Shown in pieces: positions 33,946 to 41,696 of a stretch of 64,000 nucleotides of DNA. Below the pieces are notes generated by a model, which worked only from the letters and a program-made list of their open reading frames with translations, was not told where the DNA came from and ran no database searches. Position 1 is the stretch's first letter; each line of letters opens with the position of its first letter. This DNA comes from Bacillus sp. EB600 (GTDB lineage Bacteria > Bacillota > Bacilli > Bacillales > Cytobacillaceae), in NCBI RefSeq assembly GCF_024494385.1, contig NZ_JAEVLT010000001.1, positions 62,001-126,000 of the forward strand, written 5' to 3'. A program made the position numbers and the translations under genes.

Positions 33946-35247
33946 ATGGCACGCATAAACTATTGGAATCCAGAAGATGAAAAGTTCTGGAGTAAAGAAG
34001 GAAAAAAACATGCGAATAGGAATTTATGGATTTCTGTTCCATCCTTAATGCTGGCATTTATTGTTTGGCAAATCTGGTCTGTTGTGGCGGTTCGGCTTAA
34101 TGATGTTGGTTTCCACTTTACCGAAGATCAGCTGTTTAGCCTTGCAGCTATTCCAGGACTTGTTGGCGCAACACTTCGATTTTTTTATACCTTTGCTGTA
34201 GGAACGATCGGTGGGAAGAATTGGACGGTTATTTCAACCGCAATTTTGGCTATTCCAGCAATTGGAATCGGATTTGCTGTTCAAAATCCGCATACACCGT
34301 TTTCGGTGATGCTCGTCCTTGCAGCCCTTTGCGGTCTTGGTGGCGGAAACTTCTCGTCTTCTTCTGCCAACATCAGTTTCTTCTTTCCAAAAAAAGAGAA
34401 AGGTACTGCGCTAGGAATTAATGGCGGTTTAGGAAATCTAGGTGTATCTGTAGTCCAATTTATTACCCCTTTAATCATTACTTCGGGAACCTTTGCCATT
34501 GTTGGTGGAAAACAGATTTTAACGAATGGTCAGCATGTTTGGTTACAAAATGCAGCATTCATTTGGGTGATTCCAATTGTAATCGTAACCATTCTAGCAC
34601 TATTCGGCATGGATAATGTTCCAGGAGCAAAACAATCCGTCGCTGAGCAATTTGTAATTGTTAAACGAAAGCACACGTGGATTATGACTGTTCTTTATGT
34701 TGCAACATTTGGTTCGTTTATTGGTTACTCTGCTGCATTCCCTCTCTTGTTAAAATCTCAATTTCCTGAACATCTGTCACTTGCCTTTCTAGGTGCACTT
34801 GTTGCAGCAGCAGCAAGACCGATCGGCGGCTGGCTGGCCGATAAACTGGGTGGAGCAAAAGTTACAGCCTATGTCTTATTCATTATGGGCATTGGGGCAG
34901 TCGGTGTTATCTACTTTTTAAGTGGAAAACAATTCGCAGGCTTTTTGCTTTCATTCCTACTTCTTTTCTTAGCATCTGGCATTGGTTCTGGATCGACATT
35001 CCAAATGATTCCAAGTATTTTTGTTCCAAAAGAAGCAGCACCCGTTATTGGTTTTTCTGCAGCCTTCGCTGCATATGGTTCCTATTTTATTCCAAAGCTT
35101 TTTGGTTGGTCTGTAAAAGCTACCGGAACCCCTGTAACTGCCTTTTACTTCTTTATTGGATTTTATGTGATCTCCATTGCATTGAACTGGTATTATTATC
35201 AAAGAAAGAGCACAGAAGTGAAATCAATAGTCGAACAAGCCGGGTGA
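33946..35247 (+). CDS. narK: nitrate/nitrite transporter NarK
   Basis: 433 residues, twelve membrane segments, ATTGGAGG before the ATG. The double nitrate signature is present: GLGGGNFSSSSANISFFFPKKEKGTALGINGGLGNLG in the first half and ASGIGSGSTFQMIPSIFVPKEA in the second, with conserved Arg in TLRFFYTFAVG and AARPIGGWLADKLGG. It imports nitrate or exchanges it for nitrite for anaerobic respiration. A perfect Fnr box drives it. No narGHJI genes are in the window. Confidence 0.94.
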   Translation: MARINYWNPEDEKFWSKEGKKHANRNLWISVPSLMLAFIVWQIWSVVAVRLNDVGFHFTEDQLFSLAAIPGLVGATLRFFYTFAVGTIGGKNWTVISTAILAIPAIGIGFAVQNPHTPFSVMLVLAALCGLGGGNFSSSSANISFFFPKKEKGTALGINGGLGNLGVSVVQFITPLIITSGTFAIVGGKQILTNGQHVWLQNAAFIWVIPIVIVTILALFGMDNVPGAKQSVAEQFVIVKRKHTWIMTVLYVATFGSFIGYSAAFPLLLKSQFPEHLSLAFLGALVAAAARPIGGWLADKLGGAKVTAYVLFIMGIGAVGVIYFLSGKQFAGFLLSFLLLFLASGIGSGSTFQMIPSIFVPKEAAPVIGFSAAFAAYGSYFIPKLFGWSVKATGTPVTAFYFFIGFYVISIALNWYYYQRKSTEVKSIVEQAG

Positions 35248-35288
35248 TTTCCGGCTTTTTTTTTTAAACTGCCAGCAGGCAGTTTTTA
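35237..35288 (+). terminator. double terminator of narK
   Basis: AGCCGG/CCGGCT with ten T (35238-35266), followed at once by AAACTGCC/GGCAGTTT with a second T run (35266-35288). Confidence 0.88.
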
Positions 35289-35360
35289 GTTTGCTATTTT
35301 AACTATTGGTACTGAAAATTCTAATAATTATTCTCTTTTTTTTGATCCCCTTTTCAGATG

Positions 35361-35390
35361 GAAAAACACGACCAAATGGCCGTGTTTTCA
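35361..35390 (-). terminator. terminator of fdhF
   Basis: Minus strand AAAACACGGCC...GGTCGTGTTTTTCC; a stem of eleven pairs with a short loop. Confidence 0.8.
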
Positions 35391-35411
35391 CATGCATTCT
35401 TATTTAACGCT

Positions 35412-37472
35412 TCATATTCGGGATATGGCTACAGCGCAAGCTTTAAATTCTGCTGTTCCAGAAATTGGGTCGAACTCGTTAAGCGTTAAGACATTGGTTG
35501 GTGTCTCACGCCAGTGAAAACTCATAAACACAAGGCCTGGTACTACTTGTTCCGTTACCTTTGTCTTAACAGAAAGTTCTCCCCTGCGAGAGCGAACTTT
35601 TACAATCTCTCCATCTTCTATTCCTAACATTTGGGCATCTTCAGGGTGAATATCAACTGTTTCTTCTGTTTGTTTTATCTTGACACCAGCTGCATAATAT
35701 CTTGTTTGCGAATGGGTATTATAAGACTCATATCTTCTTCCGGTTGTTAACATAAATGGATACTCCGTATCCGGCAATTCTAAGGGTGAAGTATAGTCTA
35801 CAGGAACAAATGGAGATTTGCTTTGTGCGTTACCTAATTGATTTTGAAATCTTTCATGCATAATAAAGGTTCCAGGATGATCTTCGCTAGGGCATGGATA
35901 ATGAAGACTGTATTCCTTATCTAATCGAGAATAGGTAATCCCTCCATACATCTCCCAAGCTATTGCTCTCACCTCATCCCAAATTTCTTCACTGCTATGA
36001 TAATTCATTGGATAGCCCATTAATGTAGAAATATCACAAAGAATTTCCCAATCTTCCTTCGTATTTGGGTGTGGCTCTACTGCACGGCGGACGCGTTGGA
36101 TTCTTCGGTCAGTGTTGGTATATGTGCCATTGACCTCTCCCCATGATTGTGCAGGCAGGACAACATCGGCAATTTCGGCCATATCCGTGAAAAAGATATC
36201 TTGGACAATTAATAAATCTAGTTTTTTCAATAATTTCTTAGTATGATTCATGTGAACATCAGCCAGAATTGGGTTCTCACCAATCACATAAAGTGCCTTC
36301 AGCTCTCCTGCTTCAATTCTGTCAAACGTTCTAGTTTGTGTATCACCGACCTGAGGATTTAGGGTTACATTCCATGCTTTTTCGTAGCGTGAACGGAATT
36401 CCTTATTTGTAATGCTCATTGCCCCTGCCAATTGGTTTGGCAGACAGCCCATATCGCCGGCACCTTGAACATTATTTTGCCCTCTAAGCGGCATAACTCC
36501 ACTGCCTGGTTTACCAATATTTTCGGTTAACAGAGCAAGATTAGCTATATCCAATACATTATTTACACCGCAGTGATGCTCTGTAATTCCAAGCGTATAA
36601 GCAATCATTGCCTGACTCGCAGTAGCATATTCCCGTGCTGTTGCTTCAATGTCTTCAGCCTTAACTCCTGTAATGCTTGCAGCATATTCAGGCGTAAACG
36701 GTTCTACTTGCTTTTTGAGAGCATCGAAATCAATCGTAAATTGACTGACAAACTCAGGACGATATAAGCCTTCGTTTAAAATAACCCTGATCATTGCATT
36801 GATCAGTGCAATATCAGATCCAACATTAATTTGGAGGTGTCGATAAGCTACCTTTGTCATATCAATTTTCCGTGGATCAATCACGATGATTTTGAGACCT
36901 GCTTTCGCTGCTTTTTTCATCCTATTGGCGATGATCGGATGGGCATCTGTTGTATTTGAGCCCATTAGCAGCAATACTTCTGCTCTATCAATGTCTTCTA
37001 GTGTATTAGTAGGGAAACCGCTTCCAAACACAGTTGCCAGACCGGCAACACTCGAGGCGTGTCACGTTCGGTTGCATCCATCAATATTATTGCTGCCGAT
37101 CGCTGTCCTCATAAACTTTTGGGTAATATAATTTGATTCATTGGTTGTTCTAGAACAGGCAAACATCGAAATAGCATTGGGACCCCATGTTGATTTAACT
37201 GATGACAATTTATCTGCTATGAATTGATAGGCCTCTTCCCAAGTTGATTCTATAAGTTCCCCCGCTTTGCGGATTAACGGTGTATTTAACCTTTTTTCCG
37301 AGTGAACATACTCATATCCAAATGCACCCTTCACACATGTTTGCCCTTTATTAACGGGGGCTTCTTTATCCCCGCGGATTTTCATAATCCGGTTATCCTG
37401 AACTTCAAGGATAAGTCCGCATCCAGTACCACAGTATCCACAAACGGTTTTGACAAAACTTGCTTCCGCCAT
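35412..37472 (-). CDS. fdhF: formate dehydrogenase H-type, molybdopterin enzyme with in-frame UGA (probable selenocysteine)
   Basis: Two frames (to 37062 and from 37061) are one reading frame interrupted only by TGA at 37062-37064. Start is the ATG at 37470-37472 with AGGAGG six bases upstream; 686 residues if UGA is read. The N-terminal CGYCGTGC...C[VKG] binds a 4Fe-4S cluster. The residue at 137 (CNRT-UGA-HASSVAGL) aligns with Sec140 of E. coli FdhF (ARV-U-HGPSVAGL), followed by the conserved His. Further MGSNTTDAHP, GKPGSGVMPLRGQNNVQGAGDMG and GENP segments are the bis-MGD domains. It oxidises formate to CO2. Length fits FDH-H, not the longer YrhE type. A hairpin matching a bacterial SECIS follows the UGA. 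Downstream terminator; no FHL or partner subunits adjacent. Confidence 0.88.
37025..37064 (-). promoter_or_regulatory. putative bacterial SECIS element with UGA codon
   Basis: On the coding strand UGA is followed after 12 bases by GUUGCC GGUCU GGCAAC (37049 to 37033): a perfect 6-bp stem with a GGUCU loop. E. coli fdhF has GGUUGC AGGUCU GCACC at the same codon register. Confidence 0.72.
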
Positions 37473-37567
37473 TGTATTCCTCCTATAAAACATACTTCAA
37501 CTACTATCTTTATATTATATTAATCTAGTTAAAGTTAAAACAGTTAATTCTTTCAAAAAATTGAATT

Positions 37568-37600
37568 AAAAAAGAGCAAGTAGAACTTGCTCTTTTTTAA
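37568..37600 (-). terminator. terminator of the PAS-PAS histidine kinase
   Basis: AGAGCAAGT/ACTTGCTCT (37573-37593) with six T on the minus strand; overlaps the stop codon region. Confidence 0.92.
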
Positions 37601-39756
37601 GCCGTTTTGGCTGGAAGGAATATATTAAAGGTTGTCCCCTTGTTTGGTTCACTTTCAATAAACACCTTGCCGTTATGGCTTTCAATAATTTTGAAGCTAA
37701 CCATTAGGCCAAGACCGTTTCCGTTTTTCTTTGTTGTAAAAAATGGTTCGCCTAATTTTTTTAATTTATCTTCAGGAATTCCTACACCCGTATCTTGGAT
37801 CGAAATTTGTACGTTATGTTCCTTAATATGTGTTCTGACATATAAATCTCCGCCATTTGGCATCGCTTCAATTCCATTTTTAATGAAATTTAGAAATACT
37901 TGTTTAAGGCGATTTTCATCGCATTCGATTTGAATAATTTGCTCATCACAATCAAGATGGAGACAAACCTTCTTTTTACGAGCTTCAAACTCGAGCAGCG
38001 AAAGTACATTTTTGATGACAGGAACAACATTTTTTTCCTCTAATTCAACTACCTTTGGTTTTGCAAGAACCATAAAATCTTCCACAATCATATTAACCCG
38101 TTCAATTTCATCAAGAATGATGTTTAAAAACTCTAACCGTTCAGGGTCTTTCTCATCTAACTGTAAAAACTCAGTATAGCCCTTCATTGACGTAAGTGGA
38201 TTACGGATCTCATGTGCTACACCTGCCGCCAGTTGTCCAACCGCAGCGAGCTTGTCTTGACGATGAAGGACTTCCTCTGCCTGCTTCCGCTCCGTAATGT
38301 CATTACGAATGGCAAGAAACTGATAGGGTTTCCCTTGTTCATTTATAAACGGAACGATTGTTGTATCCACCCAATAAAGCGTTCCATCCTTTGCCTTATT
38401 GCGAATTTCTCCTTTCCACACTTTTCCTGCAATTATGGTTTTCCAAAGGTTACTGAAAAACTCCTTTGAATGGAATCCTGAATTTAAAATGCGATGGTTT
38501 TTCCCAATAATCTCTTCATGGCTGTATTTAGATATTTCAGAGAACTTGTCATTAACACTTGTGATAATTCCGCTTCCATCTGTAAAGGCAACGATCGAGG
38601 ATTGGTCGAGAGCAAATTTAATATCTTGGTTTTCTTTGAGAGTTTCCTTTAAATGCTCTTCAGCCCTTTTCCGATCAGATATATCAGTCCGGATTGAAAC
38701 ATATTGATAGGGTTTCCCTTTCTCATTAAGAAATGGAACAATAGTCGTATCCACCCAATACAAAGTGCCATCTTTGGCACGATTACATATTTCACCCTTC
38801 CATACCTTGCCCGTTCCAATCGTTTTCCATAAATCATGAAAGAAATCCTTGGGATGGTAACCAGAATTTAAGATGCGGTGATCTTGTCCCAATAGTTCCT
38901 CATGACTATACTTTGAAATTTCTTCAAATTTATCATTTACGTATGTTATTGTACCTTGTGGATTTGTAATGGCGACAATCGAGGATACATCAAGGGCCGA
39001 CGTTATATCGCGAAGGTTGGTGTCAGATACCTCTAATTTCCTGCTAATAATTGTACTTGAACCTATTAAGCCAACTAAAATTAAGATCGATACAAGTAAG
39101 ACAAGATAAATAACAAATGAACTAACAGAACCTAGTTCCCGACCAATATTTTTTGACATTGTTAACAATGTTGCTCTTTGTAAGATAAAATGGCCTTCTA
39201 TAATTGCGCCTGTTATAATGGTGGCACTAAGCGGCTTAAGCCAAATTTGATTTCCTAGTGCAAAGCTTTTTGAATAAAATAAGATCCATAATGAAAAAAG
39301 AAAAGATCCAAAAATTAACAAGGCTGATACAATCAATAATGCTAGATTGTATTGAACAGTTACATTCATCGCATAGGTACTAATAATATGAACCGATATG
39401 ACAGCAAGTGTTAGTAAAACACTAGCGATTACTAATTGATAATATTTTATTGTTTTTTCAATTATTGCAAAAAAGGCCATCCCAGTAAAAGCAATTCCAA
39501 TAAAAATTGATAAAATCATCATTGGGATTTGGTACTGCCTCAAACGGTTCATATCCACAGCAATGATTCCGAAAAAATTCATGATCCATATCCCAATTCC
39601 TAAGGAAAAGGTTCCTCCTAAAAACAAAATGGTTTTATTTTTGTCGGAAGTTTTAACAAAAGTAAACATATCCAGTGCCGTATATGATGCTGCGATTGTT
39701 AAGCCAATTGCGATCATGATGATAATCGGGTGAAAGTTATTGGTAATTCCGATCAT
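37597..39756 (-). CDS. membrane histidine kinase with degenerate MHYT-type sensor and tandem PAS domains
   Basis: 719 residues from the ATG at 39754-39756 (GGGGGAT upstream). Seven membrane segments (1 to about 245) follow the MHYT domain pattern: IAASYTALDMF, then GIGIWIMNFF where MHYT/MHFI is expected, and VISVHIISTYAMN. Two PAS-PAC units (about 255-375 and 380-495) are nearly the same sequence (KFxEISKYSHEExxGxxHRILNSG, KVWKGEI, DGTLYWVDTTIVPF). The kinase core has HisKA VAHEIRNPLTSMKGY and HATPase boxes NFIKNGIEAM, DTGVGIPEDKL and GNGLGLMVS. It resembles the Kin phosphorelay kinases. No response regulator is adjacent, so it probably feeds Spo0F or a remote regulator. It lies beside the nitrate/formate genes. 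Confidence 0.9.
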   Translation of the reverse strand: MIGITNNFHPIIIMIAIGLTIAASYTALDMFTFVKTSDKNKTILFLGGTFSLGIGIWIMNFFGIIAVDMNRLRQYQIPMMILSIFIGIAFTGMAFFAIIEKTIKYYQLVIASVLLTLAVISVHIISTYAMNVTVQYNLALLIVSALLIFGSFLFSLWILFYSKSFALGNQIWLKPLSATIITGAIIEGHFILQRATLLTMSKNIGRELGSVSSFVIYLVLLVSILILVGLIGSSTIISRKLEVSDTNLRDITSALDVSSIVAITNPQGTITYVNDKFEEISKYSHEELLGQDHRILNSGYHPKDFFHDLWKTIGTGKVWKGEICNRAKDGTLYWVDTTIVPFLNEKGKPYQYVSIRTDISDRKRAEEHLKETLKENQDIKFALDQSSIVAFTDGSGIITSVNDKFSEISKYSHEEIIGKNHRILNSGFHSKEFFSNLWKTIIAGKVWKGEIRNKAKDGTLYWVDTTIVPFINEQGKPYQFLAIRNDITERKQAEEVLHRQDKLAAVGQLAAGVAHEIRNPLTSMKGYTEFLQLDEKDPERLEFLNIILDEIERVNMIVEDFMVLAKPKVVELEEKNVVPVIKNVLSLLEFEARKKKVCLHLDCDEQIIQIECDENRLKQVFLNFIKNGIEAMPNGGDLYVRTHIKEHNVQISIQDTGVGIPEDKLKKLGEPFFTTKKNGNGLGLMVSFKIIESHNGKVFIESEPNKGTTFNIFLPAKTA

Positions 39757-39967
39757 TTTCGAGCATCCCCCCATATCCCTACGCGTTTCTACTACAATTG
39801 TAATGGAAACAATGGCGTTAGGGAAGAAAAATTTAAATTTATGGTTAGATTGTCCCTTTACGAAAGAATCAAAACAAATAGGAAAAAGAAGTTACATTTA
39901 AAATGTTTTTATTAAAAAAAATTTTTTTTTAAAAAAGCCTACACAAATTCAATTTTTTTGTTTATAC

Positions 39968-39980
39968 TGTACTACAACAC
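39968..39980 (+). repeat. conserved 13-base box upstream of YhfH-type copy 1
   Basis: TGTACTACAACAC, 30 bases before the GGAGG of copy 1. The same box precedes copies 2-4 at 40172, 40378 and 40585. Confidence 0.6.
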
Positions 39981-40023
39981 CACAAATTTTAATCTACTGT
40001 GTTAATAAAAGGAGGCGTTTCAG

Positions 40024-40158
40024 TTGTTGATGAGTCCAGTTGAATTTTTTCGGAATATGCCAAAGAAGATTTGTCCTGAATGTGGAGAACATATGGAGGA
40101 ACAAGCTGAATCTTATATGATCGAATGTGATCATTGCCTGGAAAAAAAAGCTGAGTAA
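40024..40158 (+). CDS. YhfH-type zinc-ribbon miniprotein, copy 1
   Basis: GGAGG at 40011-40015 is eight bases from a TTG at 40024; the ATG at 40030 would be 14 bases away, so TTG is preferred (44 residues). Product (M)LMSPVEFFRNMPKKICPECGEHMEEQAESYM... has CPEC and CDHC, one zinc-ribbon-like pair of CxxC. It fits the YhfH family of Bacilli, whose function is not known. First of four tandem paralogues; differs most in the C-terminus (CDHCLEKKAE). Confidence 0.8.
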   Translation: MLMSPVEFFRNMPKKICPECGEHMEEQAESYMIECDHCLEKKAE

Positions 40159-40171
40159 AGCAAATTTATTT

Positions 40172-40184
40172 TGTACTGCAACAC
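40172..40184 (+). repeat. conserved 13-base box upstream of YhfH-type copy 2
   Basis: TGTACTGCAACAC, 29 bases before the GGAGG of copy 2. Confidence 0.55.
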
Positions 40185-40227
40185 ATATAATGAAAATATA
40201 CTTTACCAAAAAAGGAGGCGTTACAAA

Positions 40228-40359
40228 TTGATGAGCCCAGTTGAATTTTTCCGTAGTATGCCAAAAAAGATCTGCCCAGAGTGTGGAGAGCATATGGAAG
40301 AGCAGGCTGAATCCTATATGATTGAATGCGAGCGCTGCCTTGCAAAAAAAGAGGAATAA
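40228..40359 (+). CDS. YhfH-type zinc-ribbon miniprotein, copy 2
   Basis: TTG start at 40228 (nine bases after GGAGG); 43 residues. (M)MSPVEFFRSMPKKICPECGE...CERCLAKKEE with the two CxxC pairs. It differs from copies 1, 3 and 4 at only a few positions, and the intergenic sequence is also partly conserved, indicating tandem duplication of gene plus leader. Confidence 0.8.
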   Translation: MMSPVEFFRSMPKKICPECGEHMEEQAESYMIECERCLAKKEE

Positions 40360-40377
40360 GGAAAATTTTAACCATTC

Positions 40378-40390
40378 TGTACTATAACAA
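40378..40390 (+). repeat. conserved 13-base box upstream of YhfH-type copy 3
   Basis: TGTACTATAACAA, 29 bases before the AGGAGG of copy 3. Confidence 0.55.
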
Positions 40391-40433
40391 TATAATTTAA
40401 AATAGACTGTAATAGTAAAGGAGGCGTTACAAA

Positions 40434-40565
40434 TTGATGAGCCCAGTTGATTTTTTCCGTAATGTTCCAAAAAAAGTTTGTCCTGAATGTGGAGAACAAA
40501 TGGAAGAGCAGGCTGAATCTTATATGATCGAATGTGAACGCTGCCTTGCAAAAAAAGAGGAGTAA
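40434..40565 (+). CDS. YhfH-type zinc-ribbon miniprotein, copy 3
   Basis: TTG start at 40434 after AAAGGAGGCG; 43 residues. (M)MSPVDFFRNVPKKVCPECGEQ...CERCLAKKEE, both CxxC pairs kept. The leader AAAGGAGGCGTTACAAATTG is identical to copy 2. Confidence 0.8.
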   Translation: MMSPVDFFRNVPKKVCPECGEQMEEQAESYMIECERCLAKKEE

Positions 40566-40584
40566 GAAGTACTTATGGCAACGT

Positions 40585-40597
40585 TGTACTATAGCAC
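40585..40597 (+). repeat. conserved 13-base box upstream of YhfH-type copy 4
   Basis: TGTACTATAGCAC, 31 bases before the GGAG of copy 4. Confidence 0.5.
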
Positions 40598-40640
40598 GAG
40601 TAATTTTTGCAAATTGTTTTATAAAAAAGGAGTGGTTTAG

Positions 40641-40775
40641 ATGTTAATGAGTCCAGTTGAATTTTTCCGTACAATGCCAAAAAAGGTTTGTCCTGAATGT
40701 GGTGAGCATATGGAGGAGCAGGCTGAATCCTATATGATTGAATGTGAGCGTTGCCTTGCAAATAAAGAGGAATAA
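40641..40775 (+). CDS. YhfH-type zinc-ribbon miniprotein, copy 4
   Basis: The only copy with ATG at the position where the others use TTG or lack a codon (ATG TTA ATG, AAAGGAG eight bases upstream); 44 residues. MLMSPVEFFRTMPKKVCPECGEH...CERCLANKEE. The array ends with a strong terminator directly after this copy. Confidence 0.85.
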   Translation: MLMSPVEFFRTMPKKVCPECGEHMEEQAESYMIECERCLANKEE

Positions 40776-40777
40776 AT

Positions 40778-40809
40778 GAAGAACTCCCAATTTGGGGGTT
40801 TTTTTTTTA
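40778..40809 (+). terminator. terminator of the YhfH-type array
   Basis: AACTCCC/GGGGGTT stem (40782-40800) and a run of T. It is the only clear terminator in the array, so read-through across the four copies is possible. Confidence 0.85.
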
Positions 40810-40847
40810 CCAATAAACATGTTTGGACTATGATAACTATCTAACTT

Positions 40848-40915
40848 CGACGCATAGGACGTGCTCATGCAAACGTTACCGCCCAGGACGGCGAATCTTC
40901 ACCTTTCGTTTTTTA
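40848..40915. repeat. dispersed repeat, copy A
   Basis: CTTCGACGCATAGGACGTGC... followed by ACGTTACCGCC and AGGACGGCG. The same blocks in the same order occur at 47163-47210 (CTTCGAAGCACAGGAAGTGC, ACGTTGCCGCC, AGGACGGCG). Both lie between genes. Confidence 0.65.
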
Positions 40916-40981
40916 TTGTAAACATTCGCCATGGATAACCTTCAACTTTTGAGTAAATGCTTTAAAAAAGGAGTTGAGTGG

Positions 40982-41173
40982 ATGGCAAAAGCAAAAAAAG
41001 AAGACTACCTTACTACTGCCCCTAAGAATGCTCAAGTGACAATTAACACTGGAAGTGTCTTTCCTAACTTAAAAAATATTCCAGGCGATTCTGTTGATGA
41101 ACATAAATTTTTGGAAGAAGCGAATACCATCATCAGTGGAGATGAAATTCGTCAGCAAAATGAAAATCTTTAA
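40982..41173 (+). CDS. hypothetical protein, 63 aa
   Basis: ATG at 40982 with AAAGGAGTTGAGTG upstream. MAKAKKEDYLTTAPKNAQVTINTG..., hydrophilic, acidic C-terminus, no Cys. No family recognised. Followed by a terminator. Confidence 0.65.
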   Translation: MAKAKKEDYLTTAPKNAQVTINTGSVFPNLKNIPGDSVDEHKFLEEANTIISGDEIRQQNENL

Positions 41174-41212
41174 TGCTTACAAGGAAATATATAAGTATGA
41201 ATAATAGACAAT

Positions 41213-41246
41213 TAAAAGCTGCCAAATGAACTTTTGGCAGCTTTAT
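41213..41246. terminator. bidirectional terminator between the 63-aa gene and ydjO-type gene
   Basis: AAAGCTGCCAAA/TTTTGGCAGCTTT (41215-41244), flanked by A and T on both sides. Confidence 0.85.
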
Positions 41247-41250
41247 CGAA

Positions 41251-41439
41251 CTATAATATTTCTGGCAGCTCTCTCATCTCTTTGATCGTTTCGTTTCCAC
41301 ACATTGGACATAGTAAATCGTCTGTTGCAAAATCTTTTCTCATCCAGCCATTACATGCTTCATCAACACAGGAGAACACTTCTGTATCAACGAGAATATT
41401 TTCAATCTTCTCCTCGGTGTTTCTTTTGCCATAAAAAAT
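41251..41439 (-). CDS. YdjO-type cold-inducible zinc-ribbon protein with apparent AUU start
   Basis: 62 residues. The frame (M)FYGKRNTEEKIENILVDTEVFSCVDEACNGWMRKDF...CPMCGNE...LPEIL aligns with the YdjO family (start M-x-Y-x-K-R-N, CNGWMR core, Cys pairs). The codon at the family start is ATT (41437-41439), eight bases after GGAGG. No ATG, GTG or TTG exists in frame near the ribosome site, which explains why simple gene finders miss it. Function unknown; B. subtilis YdjO is cold-inducible. Confidence 0.78.
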   Translation of the reverse strand: MFYGKRNTEEKIENILVDTEVFSCVDEACNGWMRKDFATDDLLCPMCGNETIKEMRELPEIL

Positions 41440-41494
41440 AGGAACCGCCTCCTTTTTTATCCACCTTTTTATTATGCGTAAAACTTTCTTAATT

Positions 41495-41560
41495 TATCCC
41501 GTTTTGAACGGGCAGTAAGACTCCCCATTTCAAGACTTGGGTAGAAAGTTGTTGGAATAG
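41495..41560. repeat. possible bcr-like dispersed repeat upstream of the ydjO-type gene
   Basis: CCCGTTTTGAACGGG hairpin (41498-41512) then GCAGTAAGACTCCCC and ACTTGGGTAGAAAG. The 'cgggCAGTAAGACTCCC' core resembles repeats found many times in B. cereus-group genomes. Assignment by memory, not by search. Confidence 0.4.
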
Positions 41561-41696
41561 ATATTGACTTTTTATATATAATCCATTTGATAAATACATT
41601 TGTCCTCCACAGGAAGAATAAAACTTGATTCTTTTGGACTTTTGCGTAATAATAGAAACAAATTTTTAGAATATTTATTGATCAGGAGATGTTAGG

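Noticed and set aside
37031-37062. Formate dehydrogenase split into two genes or a frameshift
   Set aside because: Both parts are in the same frame with 2061 bases from ATG to stop; only a TGA at the Sec position intervenes.
39994-40868. Long minus-strand ORFs opposite the YhfH-type array
   Set aside because: Repeated antisense frames created by the tandem copies; no ribosome sites, and the plus frames match a known family.
41440-41696. Lysine riboswitch upstream of the aspartokinase
   Set aside because: No conserved L-box elements seen; the hairpin there looks like part of a dispersed repeat.
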